Below are positions 48,801-58,952 of a stretch of 64,000 nt of DNA, piece after piece. This DNA comes from Lineus longissimus (taxonomy: Eukaryota > Nemertea > Pilidiophora > Heteronemertea > Lineidae). The DNA is taken from contig NC_088313.1 of assembly GCF_910592395.1 (NCBI RefSeq), positions 252,501 through 316,500 on the forward strand, written 5' to 3'. The stretch's first letter is position 1. Every line of letters starts with the position of its first letter. A program made the translations under genes and the position numbers. The notes beneath the pieces were generated by a model. The model was given only the letters and a program-made list of their open reading frames with translations. It was not told the origin of the DNA and searched no databases.

Positions 48801-51593
48801 CAGGATGAGAGTTGCGTTGATTTTGATTGCGACTGGGATGTCCTCAACAAAAAGCTAGGGAGGAGGTGGGATATGTCAAGTTCTTTGATTTCACCAATAT
48901 GTCAATGTGATATTGTCAACGATGACAGTACGTGGTAGAGTGATAATTTTGATGAAGGGTACCAGCAGACTGCTTGCCAACATAGCATTTGAACGACGGA
49001 AAACTCGACTACATGTAGCTCATCACGAAATACACTTTGGAATATTATCACTTATCGATCCCAATTGGTCAAACTTCACTTTCGTTCTACTACTTCCTGT
49101 GGTCACCCCATCACCTGTGTGATTAGCGCAAGTAGAATTACGCTCGATGCTAGGTTTAGCCTACTTGATGGTGATTCTCAAAGCGCGAGAGGATGTGGCT
49201 CGATGTCTATTATGACACAGTATTCTTGGCTCTTTTCTTCTCGATTTGTCCAAGGCTTTGTCGAGTTCTTCTACGCCTCGATGAGCAGTGAGATTCTGAA
49301 TAGACGTTGGACAACGAGCGGAAGTTGTTTACCCAGTGCGGTGGTATGTGGTCCGCGAATGGATCAGGTCAGGCCAAGTTGCAGACATTTTGGCTGCATG
49401 TCTGAAATGATGGACAAATTGGGGGCCTGATGAAACTACAACTGAAGGTGTGTTTTCAAAAGCTGAATAGTTTTGAGTAAGTGGCTTAAAACTGGTGAGT
49501 TTTTTCTGTGGCAGAAGGAGAGACAGGATCATCAACCTGATCTGAAAAAGAAAGAGGTGCTAGAACTTGGCAGTTTCGTCCTTGTGAAAATCAAGCTCCG
49601 CCCAAATCTTCTTGCTTGTTGCTGAGGGCAACACAGACATCTCGAGCGCAACAGGTTGATAATGACCAAGATTAGAGTTTACCTCATGGCTGGGTGGAGT
49701 AACACACCCAACCCACTCTGGCACTCTGAGTATTTTCTCAAAGGATTCCAACTAAGAATGGACCCACTGGCCATGTATAAAAGCATTTATTTTGAAACTT
49801 CAACAACTTCAGAAGAATAGCTGTATTGAAACCTGAATGGATATTATAGAAAAGAATAAATACAGAATTGCAGAAGAATAGTAAACACTGAAATGCTTGA
49901 GTAGTTTCGGGCATCGTTTTTGTCCTCAAGATTACGCTTTACTCCATGTTAAAGGACTTGTTTATATTGAAGTGGGTTATATGGGAATAATACCTGACAA
50001 GTCTCAAAATACAAATCTACAGTAAAAAACATCAATTTGAAAGGCTGGGGTCATGGAGATTGGATTTTAAACCAGTGCCATGGGAATCTAAGTCTCGGAG
50101 ATGGACAGAGCACACGTTTTTAGAATTTTAGGAGTGGCTCATCATTTTGAGTGCAGCGCTGGAATTTTCACAAATTAGTTGCCAGGGATTTTACCCATTT
50201 AAACATATGGACTTCTTTTACCAAGACCATCTGCTTTTGAATTATCGATCAGGTTTTTTGGCAACGAGGCACAAGATTCAGCTGACAGCCTTACATTTAG
50301 AAATTATGATTGCGCTCTAAAGCTTCATATGTTTCAAGGCAGGTTTGAATCAAGATTACTTCATAGCATCAAAACAAAATGTAAATGTTCTTGTAGAAGA
50401 AATTACGCTTTAGAGATGACTGTTGATATCAATATCATACTGAAATTGTCACATTGAACCATGACAGAGATGATGCGTTGCCACTTGGGCATGACACGCT
50501 GTGACTGTGAAAGATTACCACGGCAGAAAAAAATATGGCAAAGGTGGCAAAGCTTGGTAAAAATGGTAATATTAGAGCACCAAAAACACCTGTTTTTGTG
50601 GTGATGACATGTTTTATCTGTCTGCTCAACTGAATTGGCACCTGATAAGGCAGAATTGCAGTTCTGACCCTTTTCTAAAAGGTGTCTTTGTAAATGTAAC
50701 GCTCTGTCATTGTTACACCTTCAGAAAACAGAAAACATCGAAGCGGAAAGATTACCCTAACATCAACTATAGTAAACCCTTCTTGAAAAAATAGATTGGC
50801 CAAAAAACTGAAGGTGTTCAACCTGTTTATCTATTTCTGACCCAAGCTTGCAAAAAAATTGGTTCAGGCAGAGGAATTGATCCAGAAGGGTCAAGTTTAG
50901 TTCAGTGCATAAATGCTAGAATGCTACTAGTATTAGAATGAGTTACTTGAGTTAGCTATAATATGATGTCAAGTCTTAACACAAGCCTCTAGCTCTTCAC
51001 AAACTGTTTTCTGATCCTATAGCACTTGTTATTCAAGCACTGTAAAACTATACTACAATACAAAATATAGAACCTGAGCTTCTAAGGGTTAACCGAGTGA
51101 AAGTCATCAACGTCAAGCATGTACTATGGTTTCACATGAAAGAGGCAGCTAGGCCTGATCAGATTTTTTCCCATGAGATATATCACTACATCCGGTTGAT
51201 AATTGAATCTCTCAAAAAATTTTCACTTCTTGCTTTGTGACCTCGTTTACCTGTTTTCATTAACCCTTTGAGGAAGAAGACCATATTTTGTCACATAATC
51301 TGAAGAGCCATCGCTACAAATTCAGTGACAAACTTACATCTTCTCGTTGGAGGAGGACATTTTTTTCAGAAGAAACCATGCGCACTCTACGAAACTGTAG
51401 TACAAAAGGATTAAAACATGTATCATTCTGCATATCCTCAATGAATGACTTACTTACCCCACCGCAAAATATCTTTTCTAAAGATTTTGAAAAATTGCTT
51501 ACTATTCTCTGGTATCTTTGTCTTTGTGAATCCAGGAGTCACTACTACGTGTAGAATGACGACCAAGCATAAGGCAACGTCGATAGCCGCCAT
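24701..51593 (-). CDS. FGFR: fibroblast growth factor receptor, complete 15-exon gene
   Basis: Receptor tyrosine kinase that binds FGF with heparan sulfate and signals through MAPK and PLC-gamma. Fifteen coding exons total 2481 nt: 826 residues and a stop. Residues: 1-24 signal peptide; Ig1 with Cys55/Cys105; acid box 124-142; Ig2 Cys173/Cys222 with a basic heparin-binding run 190-199; Ig3 Cys269/Cys338; transmembrane helix 386-409; juxtamembrane 410-489; kinase about 491-780 with GEGAFG (498-503), Lys525, Glu542, HRDLAARN from 642, DFG 662-664, activation-loop Tyr674/Tyr675 and APE 689-691; tail with EYLDL (Tyr790), the PLC-gamma docking site in vertebrate receptors. The length matches the family (about 800-820). 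All catalytic residues are present. No alternative Ig3 C-terminal exon was found, unlike vertebrate IIIb/IIIc. The C-terminus ESTV fits a PDZ ligand. Confidence 0.95.
24818..26170 (-). other. FGFR intron 14
   Basis: A 1.35-kb intron with no recognisable coding sequence. A short direct repeat (CTTCCCAGGGCAA) lies near 25902-25930. Confidence 0.85.
26171..26285 (-). CDS. FGFR: FGFR exon 14: kinase C-lobe end
   Basis: Acceptor CTTTCAG|GTAC, donor CACGAG|GTGAGA. Residues 750-788, including [13 protein letters not shown], the conserved CW...RP motif of kinase subdomain XI. Confidence 0.93.
26487..26695 (-). CDS. FGFR: FGFR exon 13: kinase activation segment end and C-lobe
   Basis: Acceptor TTACCACAG|GGTCGG, donor GAAAT|GTAAGT. 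Residues 681-750: [14 protein letters not shown] (P+1 loop and APE), then [20 protein letters not shown]. Confidence 0.95.
26856..26978 (-). CDS. FGFR: FGFR exon 12: catalytic and activation loops
   Basis: Acceptor CCTTTCCAG|TGTATTC, donor ACCGAC|GTAAGT; 41 codons. Holds HRDLAARN (catalytic Asp644), DFG 662-664 and the paired tyrosines of DYYKKTTD (674/675). Confidence 0.96.
27185..27405 (-). CDS. FGFR: FGFR exon 11: kinase hinge and insert
   Basis: Acceptor CATTTTCAG|GTCC, donor AAACAA|GTGAGT. Residues 566-639: hinge [10 protein letters not shown], then DFLRERRP, a kinase-insert segment and the helix GMEYLASKQ. Confidence 0.95.
27406..27821 (-). other. FGFR intron 10, carrying a minisatellite
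   Basis: A 416-bp intron, about 40% of which is the 9-bp tandem repeat at 27538-27703. Confidence 0.9.
27538..27703. repeat. 9-bp minisatellite, about 18 copies
   Basis: The unit TCTAACATG is repeated about 18 times, with one variant (ATC for AAC near 27569). The 9-bp period keeps every frame open, so both strands show artificial frames such as MSNMSN and HVRHVR. Each unit contains the palindrome ACATGT. It is noncoding intron sequence. Confidence 0.97.
27822..28048 (-). CDS. FGFR: FGFR exon 10: kinase N-lobe
   Basis: Acceptor TTTCACTCCAG|G, donor CAAGAAG|GTGAGT. Residues 490-566: glycine loop GEGAFGQV, catalytic lysine in VAVKMLK (Lys525), alpha-C glutamate Glu542, and [11 protein letters not shown]. 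Confidence 0.96.
28283..28455 (-). CDS. FGFR: FGFR exon 9: juxtamembrane segment
   Basis: Acceptor CATTTTCAG|AGTGAC, donor ACATG|GTAAGA. Residues 433-490, ending [17 protein letters not shown]. Vertebrate receptors have SEYELPEDPRWE at the same place. It enters the kinase domain in phase 2. Confidence 0.93.
28774..28879. repeat. two tandem copies of a 53-bp unit
   Basis: Copies 28774-28826 and 28827-28879 in FGFR intron 8 are nearly identical (GTAATCATTAGG... CTTGAACATT), with about two or three substitutions. Confidence 0.9.
29151..29374 (-). CDS. FGFR: FGFR exon 8: transmembrane helix
   Basis: Acceptor CTTCTTTCAG|AACATC, donor AGACAG|GTGAGT. Residues 358-432. The hydrophobic stretch 386-409 is followed by the stop-transfer KRR. 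The exon ends MRQ in phase 0. Vertebrate FGFRs can add Val-Thr here through a second donor 6 bases downstream; no such second GT is present. Confidence 0.94.
29653..29788 (-). CDS. FGFR: FGFR exon 7: Ig3 C-terminal half
   Basis: Acceptor TTTGTTTCAG|AAACC, donor GTCCCAG|GTAGGT. Residues 313-358 with [11 protein letters not shown] (Cys338) and HRSAWLDVV. This is the position of the vertebrate IIIb/IIIc alternative exon; only one copy is seen. Confidence 0.94.
29870..30054. mobile_element. small fold-back MITE in FGFR intron 6
   Basis: The left end (CAGTGGAAGCTCCCTTAGTG, then GATACC) and the right end (GGTGTCCTTACTAGAGAGGT) are imperfect inverted repeats about 25 bp long. The 69-codon open frame inside is incidental. 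A related end lies at 17321-17363, showing a dispersed family. Confidence 0.6.
30827..31041 (-). CDS. FGFR: FGFR exon 6: Ig3 N-terminal half
   Basis: Acceptor AATCTTTTCAG|AGCGAG, donor TACGGT|GTAAGT. Residues 241-312: [18 protein letters not shown], Cys269, and [11 protein letters not shown], a hallmark of FGFR Ig3. Confidence 0.95.
31465..31746 (-). CDS. FGFR: FGFR exon 5: Ig2 domain
   Basis: Acceptor TTTTGTTCCAG|TGCC, donor ATCGCAG|GTGAGT. Residues 147-241. Cys173 and Cys222 form the Ig2 pair; [10 protein letters not shown] is the heparin-binding basic patch; ESDNGNYTC is the Ig signature. Confidence 0.95.
31747..35080 (-). other. FGFR intron 4
   Basis: A 3.3-kb intron between the acid-box and Ig2 exons. 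A short (AC)n run lies near 32390. Open frames here show no family resemblance. Confidence 0.85.
35081..35149 (-). CDS. FGFR: FGFR exon 4: acid box
   Basis: A 69-nt exon: acceptor ATCTATTGCAG, donor CCAA|GTAAGA. It codes [19 protein letters not shown] within residues 124-147, the acidic linker between Ig1 and Ig2 that dampens ligand and heparin binding in vertebrate FGFRs. The exon is too short for a simple open-frame search; its frame fits both neighbours. Confidence 0.92.
35579..35703 (-). CDS. FGFR: FGFR exon 3: Ig1 second half
   Basis: Acceptor TTTTTTTTCAG|ATTC, donor GTTGGGG|GTGAGT, 125 nt. Residues 82-124: the signature [16 protein letters not shown] (Cys105) closes the first Ig domain. 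Confidence 0.92.
35704..36623 (-). other. FGFR intron 2
   Basis: A 0.9-kb intron splitting the Ig1 domain in phase 2. No internal feature was recognised. Confidence 0.85.
36624..36777 (-). CDS. FGFR: FGFR exon 2: Ig1 first half
   Basis: Acceptor CTATTCTTTCAG|GTAGG, donor GACAG|GTACGG, 154 nt. Residues 31-82: [19 protein letters not shown] (Cys55) and TWYHNGE. The first codon is completed by the A left at the end of exon 1, giving Ser31. Confidence 0.92.
39265..39330. repeat. three copies of a 21-bp unit
   Basis: GTGGATGTGCTATTGTCTTC A-type units, three in a row. In the minus-strand reading they code repeated DNSTSTE, three potential N-glycosylation sites. The sequence lies in FGFR intron 1. 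Confidence 0.85.
45167..46800. other. coding-like but interrupted sequence, unassigned
   Basis: Several fairly long open frames cluster here on both strands (plus 45167-45370 and 46453-46638; minus 45282-45737, 151 codons, and 46067-46309), separated by stops. This fits transposon or pseudogene debris. I recognise no domain and cannot choose the original strand. Confidence 0.3.
51503..51593 (-). CDS. FGFR: FGFR exon 1: start codon and signal peptide
   Basis: ATG at 51593 in strong context (AACCATGG). It codes 30 residues and one extra base: [20 protein letters not shown], then [10 protein letters not shown], a hydrophobic signal peptide probably cleaved near residue 21-24. Donor GAATA|GTAAGC ends it in phase 1, exactly the phase needed by the Ig1 exon. 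Start choice: first in-frame ATG. Read-through reaches a stop soon after the donor, so the exon is easily missed. Confidence 0.85.
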
Positions 51594-51650
51594 GGTTTAT
51601 AACTCCTGTAGCATTCCAATGGTTTAGTCCATTAACTTAGAGACTACATC

Positions 51651-51659
51651 TTTATAAAA
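51651..51659 (-). promoter_or_regulatory. possible TATA box of the FGFR gene
   Basis: The minus strand reads TTTATAAAG about 58 bases before the start codon. A weak acceptor-like GCTACAG lies between it and the ATG, so the true promoter could instead be farther upstream behind a noncoding exon. Confidence 0.25.
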
Positions 51660-52544
51660 TCTGGAAAATACGAGAAAGGAGAAACAAAACATAAGAAAGA
51701 TGTTTTTCTAAAGGCTTCTTTTTCTTCTTCTGAAAATGATTCTGAAAGATAAGTGAAAAGCATTGAATAGGAAGAGTGTAACTCAAGTGACACCAACCGC
51801 AAATAGTGGCCCAATCTGCGTATCTTCCATAAAACGGCCAAGAGTTAATATACACAAGCAAGAGTTAAATATCTTTTGAGAAAAAAATCCTTGCAATTCT
51901 TTGGTAGAGTTAATTGTAACCTTCAATTTACATGATATTCGCCAGCTGAACATATCACTGTAGCTTTACATGTAAGGACATATATTACACCATTATACAC
52001 AATTCCGTAATTTGCAGCATAATTTCCTGAATGAACTTCAGCCGAAAGAAATTGAAAATTGACTTGACAATGAATTAGCACGTTCTTCTAATTCTTGTAA
52101 TTGTACTCTGAAGCTAATGAGCCAAGATTGGTTGGTTTCAACTGAAGTGTGTCAGAGAAATCTACTAAAAATGATAAAAGAACTAACGATTTTCAGGTCT
52201 AGTTGATTTGAAACAGTGTTAAAATAGAAAATGGCTTGCAGAATGTAGAAAGAACTCGCCCCGAAGTTTCAGAGAACCCAGTAGTGACACGTTTGTCACA
52301 AATGTTTTGTGACAAGTCTTTTTCCTACTTCTAGAGAGATTCGTCACAGTAATGATATTTGCAGAAAGAAGTTTTTCAGGATGTCAAAGTCATCCAGTTC
52401 CCAGGATTTTGAAATGAAGAAGCAAGTTGATGTTGACTTCTTGGAACGGTCTGTGTCAGGTTTTATGTAGTCTGGGAAGAGATGCAGCAAAAGCAGGGAT
52501 GCCGAATATGAGCAAATACCATAGCTTAACAGTCTGAAGTCTAA

Positions 52545-52630
52545 CCAGCCTCATCCTGAACCTCAAGGTCTTATACCCCCTTCAAATGTGGCCAATAAGA
52601 CCTTGGTGGTCAAGATGGGTGGACCTCTCA
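52545..52630. repeat. dispersed repeat copy, related to 12670-12755
   Basis: Both places share TCATCCTGAACCTCA(A/T)GGTC, then a CCTTCAA.TGTG stretch and a CCTTGGTGG motif in the same order. They look like diverged copies of one interspersed repeat of unknown class. Confidence 0.5.
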
Positions 52631-55043
52631 GACCCCAATGATGCAACTGCAACTCTGAGAAAGTCCCAAAATTCATCACACACAAAGATTAGCAAATTAT
52701 GAATCACTGCCCAACACTGAACCTCCAACAAGGGACTAAATTTATCAAATTACGCCATCAGTTCTGCTATGAAAATGAAATGAACCGTCCACCAGAAAAT
52801 TAGCAGCCATAACAATGTCTGGACAAAAGGGTATCGGAATGCTCTCATTGTGAGATATTTCATCGACAATGCTCTGCGCAATAATCGAAGTCGGTGCATT
52901 TTCGAATTCTGGGTTATATTTGCTTAGTAGTACAACAAGTCCACAAGTTTGAAACACTTGAAATATTTCTGCAAATTCTTAAGAAGAGAAAGTTTAACAT
53001 GACCAAACTTCAGAATTGTTGGGTGAAGTTGGGGCAGAAACACTGACTCAGTGGAGGAAGCTCCAACAAGCAAGGCCACTGAGTAGAGTGAATAGATCGA
53101 TAGGCTTTCTAATTTACAGCCAGCAAGGTAAACGATCCATCTCTGATCAGGTAAAATAGTAAAGTTTAAAAAGATATTTTAAACCCGATATAACCAGCTG
53201 CTTAGAACTGTAAGGAAATGCAGAAATTAAAGCAGTCATTTCCTGTAATAGAACTGAGATGCAACTGCCACAGGATTTCACTTGAAATTTGGACTTGATC
53301 TGGATTTTTTGTATGACTTATCCTAGCTATTGGTCACAGTCAGAGAAGGTTATCTGGGAAGCACTCAGACAGTGTCATCAGAGAATACTTTATGTCTTAG
53401 TCACCATAATCAACAGTTTACAGGGTGTCACAAGTCAAATACTTTTTATCAAATATCGATGTAAAGGATCGCAACATTCTCTCAAAGATTATCAGTAAAG
53501 TGTATACATCTAATGCATTGATATCCTGTTGCAATTTTCTGAGATATACTCTGGTTTGTTAAGCTTCTTTGTATGTTATATACCAATGAGTCTTTCAAAA
53601 TTACAGAAATAAGTAAATATCATTTCAATAATCAAGCTGTCACAGACAGCATTCTGAGAAGGACAGCACACAGTCAAAATGTTAGTCAAAGAAGTGATGG
53701 ATTCTACAGCTTTCTTGAACATCCAATAACAACAATTTCCAAATAATTTATGTTGTTAAAACTCTGTCAACTGTGCATATTAATACCTCACTTTTAGGTA
53801 TTCGCAAAATGCCAGGTAAAAGTAAAGATAGGGATAACTACGAGTTATTTACTCTCTGAGGTAGTACGCCAGGGAGTCCAGTTGTCTGGCGTAGCCAAAG
53901 ATTCTTGGCCGGGAAATCTCACCACTCATGGCTGATAATTAGGAAGTCTGCGGCCGCAAGTTTTATCCACAAGATGATGGCTTTATCTCGTACACCGAGG
54001 AAAATGTACTCCTCCTAACTTAAACCAATAACTCAAGTACATAACTAAAGAACAAGTACAGGGCTTTTGGTTCTCGAAGAGTGAGATCGTTTGCAAAAAA
54101 TTAACTTTGTGTATGATCTCCCATAGGGCATGAGTGTTTTTCGCATCTGCCACAAACTTGTAGCAGAATTTTTGCCGGGATTGTAATTTTGTGTCGACTG
54201 GGGTTTAGACAGCTGCTGAAGAGTAAACCAAACGTCAAACTGAGACCACAACTATGCCACACAAAGTTCTAGTTTTTTATTTCATGTTCAGTTCAAGGAC
54301 AAAGGGAGCTGGTGCTGTATACCACAGAAGTTTGGTCAAACTGTAGGCCAAGCAGGGCAACATTTCATCTCCTAGTCCAAATCAAAAGTGTACAAACATG
54401 TTTTCAAAAGAACTTCATAATAATTAATGGAAGCTTTTTTATACCAACCTGGAAATCCTGCTTTTTAGACCGCATACTGAATGTAACACCAACCAGTCCC
54501 CATCACATTGTGGGTGGACTAAAACCTTGTGAAAAACACTTCACCACCAAGCAAATCTCAATAGAGACCTTTCTAGGAATTGGTGAATCACTTTAGGGCT
54601 TACAACACGTTATTTCATTGTGCCTCAACAAAACATCATCATTTGTGTAGGGGTAGGAAGCAGAGTTCAACACCTTACTGTAAAATCATTCAACACCTAT
54701 GGTTACTAGGATAAGCCTTTGACCACTGGCTCCATACAGAGCACCGTGGTTGACTGACTTCAGGAAACTGTCCTAGACATGGAGCTTTAGAGACTGGAGT
54801 TCCAAAGCAAGTGCCAGAAGTGCCAATGACAAGATTTGGTCTAGAAAACTTAGGCTTTTGTCTAAGGCCATTGGCCCTGGCTCCATGGAGCTGACCAAGA
54901 CAAGGCCTGGCTAAGCTCAGGTGACAAGCAAGCATGAGGCCAGTTCCTCTTGGCACAGCTGGAGTGAGCATGTCACATCAGCCTAGCCTGCCCTGTTGTT
55001 CATAGGCTACTTCACAACGTTCTTTCAGAGTGCAGCATGTAAT

Positions 55044-55072
55044 TCCCCCCCCCCCCCCACACACACACACCT
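55044..55072. repeat. poly(C) run followed by (AC)n
   Basis: About 15 consecutive C bases followed by an AC repeat; a simple-sequence tract likely to vary in length. Confidence 0.95.
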
Positions 55073-55699
55073 AAATTATAATCAGGCAACATCCTTTCAT
55101 ACTGTGGCCAAAGTCACAGGGTGAGGAAGCAAAAAAGCCTCTGCCAGAAAGACGACCAACTGAGAAGAGGAAAGGGCCAGTTCAGATGCAACTACTCTCA
55201 CATCAGATGTTGAATGTGGTTCCTTTTTTAAAAGATGGCTTCATGAAGGAGTCTTCAGCTTGATCCAGTCACCTGACAACAATCGTCATTAATTTCCTCA
55301 AGTCACTGCAATCAAAATCAAACCATGTTTTTTTTCTGAGAATTTCACCTGGGTGTACCAGGTACCACTCTCTTTTTCTCCAACAAATGTGTACCCCAGA
55401 CATATCCCTTTTCTTGAGCAGTCTCAAGTGAGGGGTCCTGCGGAGATCCAATCTCTCACCACAAAGATAAAGCCTGACCCCTGCCAGCTTAGCCCCTGAC
55501 CAGGGCTGCTAAGCACCAAATCCTCTGTCCATAAACAATCTTCCACTCAGGTGACCATTCAAATAAAACTCTTTGGAATCTAATTTACTTAGAAACAGGT
55601 CTAATTCCACTTGAATTGGCACCAGATGAGAACCATGAAATCCTGGGGTGCCACTGGTGCTGAAAGGATACATTATGCAACATTTGCTTAACCCTCTAG

Positions 55700-56589
55700 T
55701 GGTGTGTTCACACTGGATGCGAATTGAAACCGAATTCCGTAGAGCGCTCTCCGGAATACGAATTGGTTAATCCAGTTTCAGAACGGTCGCGTCACACTGG
55801 CCCGAATACGCATTCAAATCGGTTTAAAACGCGCCACACTCAATGCATACTAACGACGCGCCATCTATTATTATTATTATTATTATTTATTAACCTCCCA
55901 TATGGGAGAATAAAATTTACAAATACAAAACATATAAGTATATAATATCACAGTATCAGTCATTATTAACAAGTTAAAATCGCGTAAGGTGCTTGACCAT
56001 TTCCATCTCCCGGCCATGCCTATTGCCAAAGTTCGGGTCAAAGAGGAGTGTCCTCAGCGAGTCAACACCACCGTCGCTATTAGCGGAGAATCCCGGCCTC
56101 GCCCTCGAAAACGAGGCCAAAACCGGGGAAAACCCCGCCGCGACGATGTTGCTGACCAGCGTACCTTTGACCAACGAACCGGCGGCAACATACCTTGCCA
56201 GGAAATGGAAATGCAAGTCACGTGCAAGGGAGTTGATTTTTCCCTCTTCTATGGCATAACGAAAAACGATTTGAGTTAATGAGATCATTTAAATACATCA
56301 GTTAACTAGTTCGGAGCACTGGTTCCCGCGGTCAAAGGTCACTTTCCATGCACCGGGCGCATGCGCAGTGCGATCGAAAACCTTAATTCGTATCAAGCGC
56401 GTCACACTTGAAATCTCAATACGGTTTCGTTGATTCGGATTAGCTGATTCGCATTCAATTCGGTTTAAGAACCGTGTTGGTTAAAGCGGATTGAGATCGG
56501 TATGAACCGAATTGAGTGTGACGCCCCAATACGTATCAACGTTTTAATTCGAATTCAATTCGTGTTAAAACCCCAGTGTGACCACGGCA
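55700..56589. mobile_element. 890-bp non-autonomous DNA transposon, PIF/Harbinger-like
   Basis: The ends are inverted repeats: TGGTGTGTTCACACTGG on the left, TGCCGTGGTCACACTGG on the complementary right, 14 of 17 matching. They are flanked by a TAG duplication (55697-55699 and 56590-56592). A 3-bp target duplication and TTCACAC-type ends fit the Harbinger superfamily. Subterminal regions are rich in CGAATT and ATTCGAATT motifs, typical of transposase binding sites. The interior includes a retroelement-like insert; no transposase is present. Confidence 0.65.
55866..56288 (-). mobile_element. possible nested non-LTR retrotransposon 3' fragment
   Basis: Read on the minus strand, an open frame of about 104 codons (56288-55974) ends in LLFDPNFGNRHGREMEMVKH and a stop. 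An AT-rich 3' UTR follows with the palindrome CTCCCATATGGGAG, then a (TAA)n tail at 55866-55891. This layout fits the 5'-truncated end of an I/Nimb-type LINE inserted in the transposon. The class is inferred from the tail, not from a recognised domain. Confidence 0.4.
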
Positions 56590-58952
56590 TAGGACTTTCA
56601 GGATTTAGAAAGTGTTTTACCCCCAAAAGTCAGCCATGCCCCTCCTTCTGCTATTTCAGCCCATTTTGATATTTACCAGGAGAGATGTTTACTGGTACCC
56701 TGAAAACTACACACACAACCTACACCAGAAGACATCGCATAGTTTGAGACAAACAATCTACACCTAGCAATTATAATTTGGTTATAAAAACTTTAACAAA
56801 AGAAACTTCTTTAGACTGAAATATTGAACGTTTTAGCTCTTGGGGATATGATTTCAGAGTCATTCCATTGGCATTGAAATGGCGGCCATGAGGAGAGATC
56901 AAATGAGATTTTAACTCTTGGAACTGGAATGATAACACTCCTGATTAAAGGACAAGATTGTATCACATACATGTTCATGAAAAAAGTTGAATTGCATCTC
57001 ACAAACCTGGTCCAAGCATATACCAATCTAATGATCACGTCAGCTATCGACAAAATGTATTTTTTGATGCACACAAGTTGCGCGTCCATCCACGAAACAA
57101 AGCTGTTATAGACAAATCCAAACTGTGGGTACCTACCAAAATCAACAAGAACTCTTCCAACTGTATTCCATTGAGAACAAGACCCAAACAATCAAATTAG
57201 AGATTCTTGTAACAGCTTCTGTAGAAATACATATATACAGCCTAAGTTATCCAAAGGATCTGTCAAATAATCCAGTGAAAAAGTAAACCAAAGAGAAAGT
57301 GAACTGCAAAAAGCTACTCCGAGAGAACTGCTGAGAAAAGCTTGCGTATTCCTCCATTACCACTTTTCGAATGCTTCCTTCAATCAACAGACTGCAGACT
57401 GGTCAGCATGGTAATGGTATAAGTTTTCAAACTCAAGCAATCCACCATACCATGCCTGTCACCCACACTACTCAGCCTAGAAGATGTACACCCAAACCTG
57501 CCTATCAGGGTTGAAATAGACTTAAACTGGATTCCACCCAAAGTCACCTCAATACTTTACAGACATTTCCATACAAAATGTCTTTAAAACTTCTGCTCTA
57601 CATAGGTTGGGATAAGAGAACTGCCTGGCTGTACCTGTGTGTACCAGGGTCAGAGAGATGCAGACCAGCTAAGGATTACATAATCGTTGTATATACCTGT
57701 CTAAATTGTTGTTGCTAACTTGAGAAATTACCATGAGCGATGGGGGTTATTGGCTCCCACAGCTTAGGGAAGTTTCCCTCGGGAGTCTGTAAACACCGAG
57801 GATTCTTGCCACCACGAGCCAGTACTGACATCTATAAAGCTGAACTGTGCATTCAGAATCAGCAATGAAAGTCACATGCTCAAACAACTACTGCTTCAGA
57901 ACTATGGAATTCTCTCCCCAGATCTCGTTCAAAATAATAATGATGAGGAGTTATGAGATTTGTTGCCAAAGGATGATATATCACTTATGTCTCTCTTTGG
58001 AAAACTCCGATTTCAATGTCCAATTTTTCTGCCTAAGTAAGAAATCTTTTACAAATGATAAAATTGATTTGAAACTATTTCCCGCTTATCAACAACCAAA
58101 TCAAACACACTTCACTCAATGATGTAATGCACACATGCAAAAGCAAATAAACTTGAAATAGCAGGAGTTGGACAATATTTTCTTCAGAAATATTTGCCCG
58201 GCTGCTCCTTGCCCAACCTCAGCGCTAAGCAAACACCAAGTTTTTACCATTTCTGAGAAAATTCTTTCAACCACACAAAAAGCTTATATTCTTAGCACAA
58301 ACTTTTGTCCCCCTCTCAAAATCAGGGCAACCCTTTTGTAAACTTGACTCAACCACAAACAGACCGAATAAACCAGTGTATCAGCTACATCTTGTATGTG
58401 CAGCCTTGCGTCCTTGTGAGGGTAAAACCGAGGAAATATCTTTTTAGTTTAACTAGAACTGAAACAGCCCTACATTTTGAACATCAGTTCTACATTTTCT
58501 TCATTCAAGTTAGATTGAAAAGTTGCTTTTCTATTTTTCTTACTCAACAAACTGTGCAGCCTTTCAGAACAATTGCGCTTTAAGTTCAGTGGACCATTCA
58601 GCAAGCATCTGATTGGCTAAGATGTGCTAAGTGCATGGTGCGAAGTCTGCACAGATTTGGGGAGATTTGGAGATTTGCGCTAAGTTTTAACCCTCACATG
58701 TCTGAATCCTTGCAGAATATTGATAGGTATTGGCCAGAAAGCATTTTGACACACCTTGGCTCTGGTCATGAAGTCTCTAACAAACTCCAGAGTGGAATTA
58801 TTGGGGCAAGATGGTTAAAAAGCAGACATTTCCCATGTTACCATTTCTGTATCATAAGAGAATAATGATCTTCAAAGAAAATGGCACTTTTAGAGGTTTA
58901 AAATACCCTTCCACTTTTATCATCTTTAAGGGTTTAAGTATGTAGTTAGTAT

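Larger units (their letters stand above)
36778..51502 (-). other. FGFR intron 1 (14.7 kb)
   Basis: Separates the signal-peptide exon from Ig1. It carries a 3-copy 21-bp repeat inside frames open on both strands (39219-39588) and coding-like but broken sequence near 45160-46800. Large first introns of signalling genes often hold enhancers; none can be assigned from sequence alone. Confidence 0.85.

Noticed and set aside
56876-56888. YY1-like AAATGGCGGCC on the plus strand as a promoter
   Set aside because: A single motif with no downstream gene on either strand; not enough to call a promoter.
56811-57191. 126-codon minus-strand open frame upstream of FGFR
   Set aside because: No recognised motif, no initiation context and no matched splice sites.
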